Positions 6,189-7,979 of a DNA stretch of 7,979 nt are shown one piece after another; position 1 is the first letter of the stretch; each line of letters begins with the position of its first letter. The stretch comes from Acidobacteriaceae bacterium (GTDB lineage Bacteria; Acidobacteriota; Terriglobia; Terriglobales; Acidobacteriaceae): contig JASHTU010000375.1 of assembly GCA_030040395.1 (NCBI GenBank), positions 1-7,979 on the forward strand. The letters run 5' to 3'. The notes below the pieces were generated by a model. That model had not been told where the DNA came from. It saw only the letters and a program-made list of their open reading frames with translations, and searched no databases. Position numbers and translations under genes: made by a program.

Positions 6189-7142
6189 CTACCAGCCGCG
6201 GGTTTGGAGGAGTTCTTTTTCTTCGATGGCGGCGGCGGCGAGGCCCTTCATGGTCCCGGTGACCTGCTCGCTGACTTCGGCGAGAATCTTCGGGTCGTTG
6301 TAGTGGGTGGTGGCGATGACGATGGCTTTGGCGCGGCTGACGGCTTCTTCGCGCTCCTTGGGGTCGTTCTCGACGTCGAGCGGTGTCGCGCGCTCCTTCA
6401 TAAAAATTCCTGACCCGACGAAGATGGCCTCGGCACCGAGCTGCATCATGAGGGCGGCGTCGGCGGGGGTGGCGATGCCGCCGGCGGAGAAGTTGGGCAC
6501 CGGCAGCTTGCCTGCCTGAGCGACCATGCGCACCAGTTCGTACGGCGCCTGGAGGTCCTTGGCGGCAGCGTAGAGCTCCTGCTCGGTGAGCACGGTGAGC
6601 TGGCGCATTTCGCGGGTGATCTGGCGCATGTGCTGGACGGCGTGGACGACGTCGCCGGTGCCCGCTTCTCCTTTTGTCCGGATCATAGCCGCGCCCTCGG
6701 CGATGCGGCGCAGGGCTTCGCCGAGGTTGCGCGCCCCGCAAACGAAAGGCGTGGTGAAGGCGTGCTTGTCAATGTGGTGGGCCTCGTCGGCGGGGGTGAG
6801 GACCTCGCTCTCATCGATGAAGTCGACACCCAGCTCCTGGAGAATCTGGGCTTCAGCGAAGTGGCCGATGCGGGCCTTGGCCATGACGGGAATGGAAACA
6901 GCCTGGATGATCTGCTTGATAAGGCCTGGCTTGGCCATGCGGGCCACGCCGCCTTCGGCGCGGATCATGGCCGGGACGCGCTCGAGGGCCATGACCGAGG
7001 CGGCCCCGGCCTGTTCGGCGATGAGGGCCTGCTCGACGCTCATCACGTCCATGATGACGCCCCCCTTGAGCATTTCGGCCAGTCCCACTTTGAGGCGCAG
7101 AGCGGCGGCGGTAACGGCTGGTTTTCCATTGAGTTCTGTCAT
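6189..7142 (-). CDS. pdxS: Pyridoxal 5'-phosphate synthase subunit PdxS
   Basis: 317 residues from the chosen ATG. PdxS builds PLP from ribose 5-phosphate, glyceraldehyde 3-phosphate and ammonia supplied by PdxT; it forms a dodecameric TIM-barrel core. Hallmarks include GGVIMDV with Asp32, VMALERVPA (50-58), [11 protein letters not shown] with the Schiff-base Lys89, [14 protein letters not shown] (107-120), RTKGEAGTG with the second Lys157, and the phosphate site VGSGIF near 242-247. The start at 7142 is preferred because GAGG (7155-7152) precedes it and the product then begins MTELNGK; a GTG at 7187 would add 15 residues without a ribosome binding site. The protein is about 20 residues longer than usual: roughly 15 extra residues lie at 248-270, between GIF and AKAIV, in a charged loop. 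It heads the minus-strand gene group and diverges from the SpoA-domain gene. Confidence 0.97.
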   Translation of the reverse strand: MTELNGKPAVTAAALRLKVGLAEMLKGGVIMDVMSVEQALIAEQAGAASVMALERVPAMIRAEGGVARMAKPGLIKQIIQAVSIPVMAKARIGHFAEAQILQELGVDFIDESEVLTPADEAHHIDKHAFTTPFVCGARNLGEALRRIAEGAAMIRTKGEAGTGDVVHAVQHMRQITREMRQLTVLTEQELYAAAKDLQAPYELVRMVAQAGKLPVPNFSAGGIATPADAALMMQLGAEAIFVGSGIFMKERATPLDVENDPKEREEAVSRAKAIVIATTHYNDPKILAEVSEQVTGTMKGLAAAAIEEKELLQTRGW

Positions 7143-7309
7143 GGGCTTCGACCTCGATTCAACTTCTTCGGCCCCCGGGATGGGCACAAGGAAGTGTCGG
7201 CTTTCCGAACCCTTCCAGTTTAGCAGCGATGTTGCGGTTTAGTTACACAGGATGAGACGGGGGCGGGGCGGCGCAATTCTTAAACCATTCCAATCTTTCT
7301 TTTTTCCTT

Positions 7310-7711
7310 ATGGTCTGTTTGCTGCAGGTATTTCGGGCAGAGATGGCCGCAGCACATCCATTGCCGGCGCCTGCGGGCGCGATACAGCGGGAGGCAGGGC
7401 CTCCGCCGGCTACGGCGGAGCAGGTTGCCAAGCCGGCGCTGGTTCCATCCCCGGCCCGGGAAGAAAAAGAAGATTTGGGAGCGACGGTGAGCCCGGCCGT
7501 GGCGCGGCTGCCGGTGGAGGTTGACGTTGCCGTGCCGGTGCGGGATTTTCGGGTGCGCCACCTGCTGGCGCTCGAGCCGGGGCAGGTGATCGAGTCGCAG
7601 TGGAGCAGCGGGGAGGATACGCCTCTGGCCGCGGGCGATGTGCAACTGGCGTGGACCGAGTTTGAAGTGGTGGATACGCAGATGGCGGTCCGGGTCACGC
7701 GCCTGGTGTAA
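7310..7711 (+). CDS. FliN-like SpoA-domain protein
   Basis: 133 residues from ATG 7310, or 122 from ATG 7343 (MAAAHPLPAP); no good ribosome binding site separates the two. Residues 64-133 form a SpoA (FliN/YscQ C-terminal) domain: LPVEVDVAVPVRDFRVRHLL, then LEPGQVIE, then AAGDVQLAWTEFEVVDTQMA and a final VRVTRLV. In flagella FliN builds the cytoplasmic C-ring that carries the switch and recruits export substrates; in type III secretion the equivalent is YscQ/SctQ. The first 60 residues are Pro/Ala-rich and look disordered. The usual Gly-rich loop of FliN is partly replaced (WSSGEDTPLAAGD). No fliM, fliG, export or other flagellar gene is in view, so the role is uncertain. It is divergent from pdxS, leaving 167 bases between the two starts for both promoters. 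Confidence 0.75.
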   Translation: MVCLLQVFRAEMAAAHPLPAPAGAIQREAGPPPATAEQVAKPALVPSPAREEKEDLGATVSPAVARLPVEVDVAVPVRDFRVRHLLALEPGQVIESQWSSGEDTPLAAGDVQLAWTEFEVVDTQMAVRVTRLV

Positions 7712-7979
7712 GCCGGTTGACAAAGCCGGAGCCGGAGCGGAGCGAGCAGGTCGGCAGGTTGGCTGGACGGGCAGGTCGACGGGAAGCTAGCGGATCGGCG
7801 GGTGGCGGGATCGGCCGATTGCACGGAGAGAGCGGTCCAGCCCGGATGGCCGGGCCACGGCGTAAATCGGGCGGCGGAAGGAATAAGAGCCAAGTGGAGA
7901 GGAAACCGAAATCGGGTGGCCGAGGGCGCGCCGGCGGATGGACGGGATGGCTGATCGGGTGGGCGGCCGCGAAACTGGG
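7712..7979. other. G-rich tail without a convincing gene
   Basis: This stretch after the SpoA-domain gene is very rich in G on the plus strand. It contains five copies of (A/G)ATCGG, most extended by GGYGG, at 7793, 7809, 7865, 7910 and 7953, and a perfect hairpin GCCCGG-ATGG-CCGGGC (7840-7855) with no T-run. Stops in all plus frames exclude a long gene ending here. A frame from ATG 7938 is open to the right edge but too short to judge. Confidence 0.4.

Noticed and set aside
6079..6741. Minus-strand frame of 220 codons ending at the antitoxin start
   Set aside because: Mostly an Arg-rich out-of-frame reading of pdxS. Only its last 22 codons (MKEMFNARKRL...) lie outside pdxS, and the ATGA overlap with the antitoxin is suggestive but not enough to call a gene.
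6586..7242. Two overlapping plus-strand frames of about 200 codons
   Set aside because: Antisense to pdxS, which is recognised along its full length.
7243..7893. Minus-strand frame of 216 codons
   Set aside because: Antisense to the SpoA-domain gene and Ser/Arg/Thr-rich without any domain; it would also overlap the divergent promoter region.
1..7979. tRNA, rRNA, CRISPR arrays, insertion sequences and riboswitches
   Set aside because: I looked for cloverleaf arms, regularly spaced identical repeats, transposase motifs and known aptamer cores and found none that could be supported.

Overview
The window is GC-rich bacterial DNA, probably from Acidobacteriota (class Terriglobia). No ribosomal RNA or other phylogenetic marker is present. 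The assignment rests on a kumamolisin-type S53 protease, a stand-alone cytochrome oxidase subunit III with an N-terminal poly-Gly/Asp segment, and a short intergenic repeat that I recognise from that group. The phylum is an inference.

Left part (1-2561, minus strand): one uninterrupted reading frame of at least 853 codons runs off the left edge, so it has no stop codon inside the window. It encodes a pro-kumamolisin/sedolisin (S53) protease with every catalytic residue present. The catalytic domain is followed by at least 250 residues of extension carrying GxxGxS repeats. Because the frame is open at the edge, an ORF caller that requires a stop would miss the largest gene here.

Middle-left (2562-3604): two small plus-strand genes of unknown function diverge from the protease. 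The second (65 aa) has a strong ribosome binding site and a hairpin directly after its stop. The rest is intergenic and holds one copy of a probable dispersed repeat.

Middle and right (3605-7142, minus strand): pdxS (pyridoxal 5'-phosphate synthase subunit) comes first in the direction of transcription, then a Phd/YefM-type antitoxin, a single-pass membrane protein of unknown function, pdxT (the glutaminase partner of PdxS), and finally a haem-copper oxidase subunit III. PdxS and PdxT form one enzyme complex making vitamin B6 (PLP), and their genes are usually adjacent. Here they are separated by about 1.05 kb that looks less GC-rich and contains the antitoxin and membrane protein, which suggests a later insertion. 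No toxin gene is visible beside the antitoxin.

Right end (7310-7979): a short FliN/SpoA-domain protein is transcribed divergently from pdxS, with no other flagellar or secretion gene in view. It is followed by a G-rich tail with a spaced degenerate motif and no convincing gene.

Most promising points: the S53 protease fused to a repeat module, and the split pdxS/pdxT locus with an antitoxin paired to a membrane protein. Neither is proven to be a new system from sequence alone.
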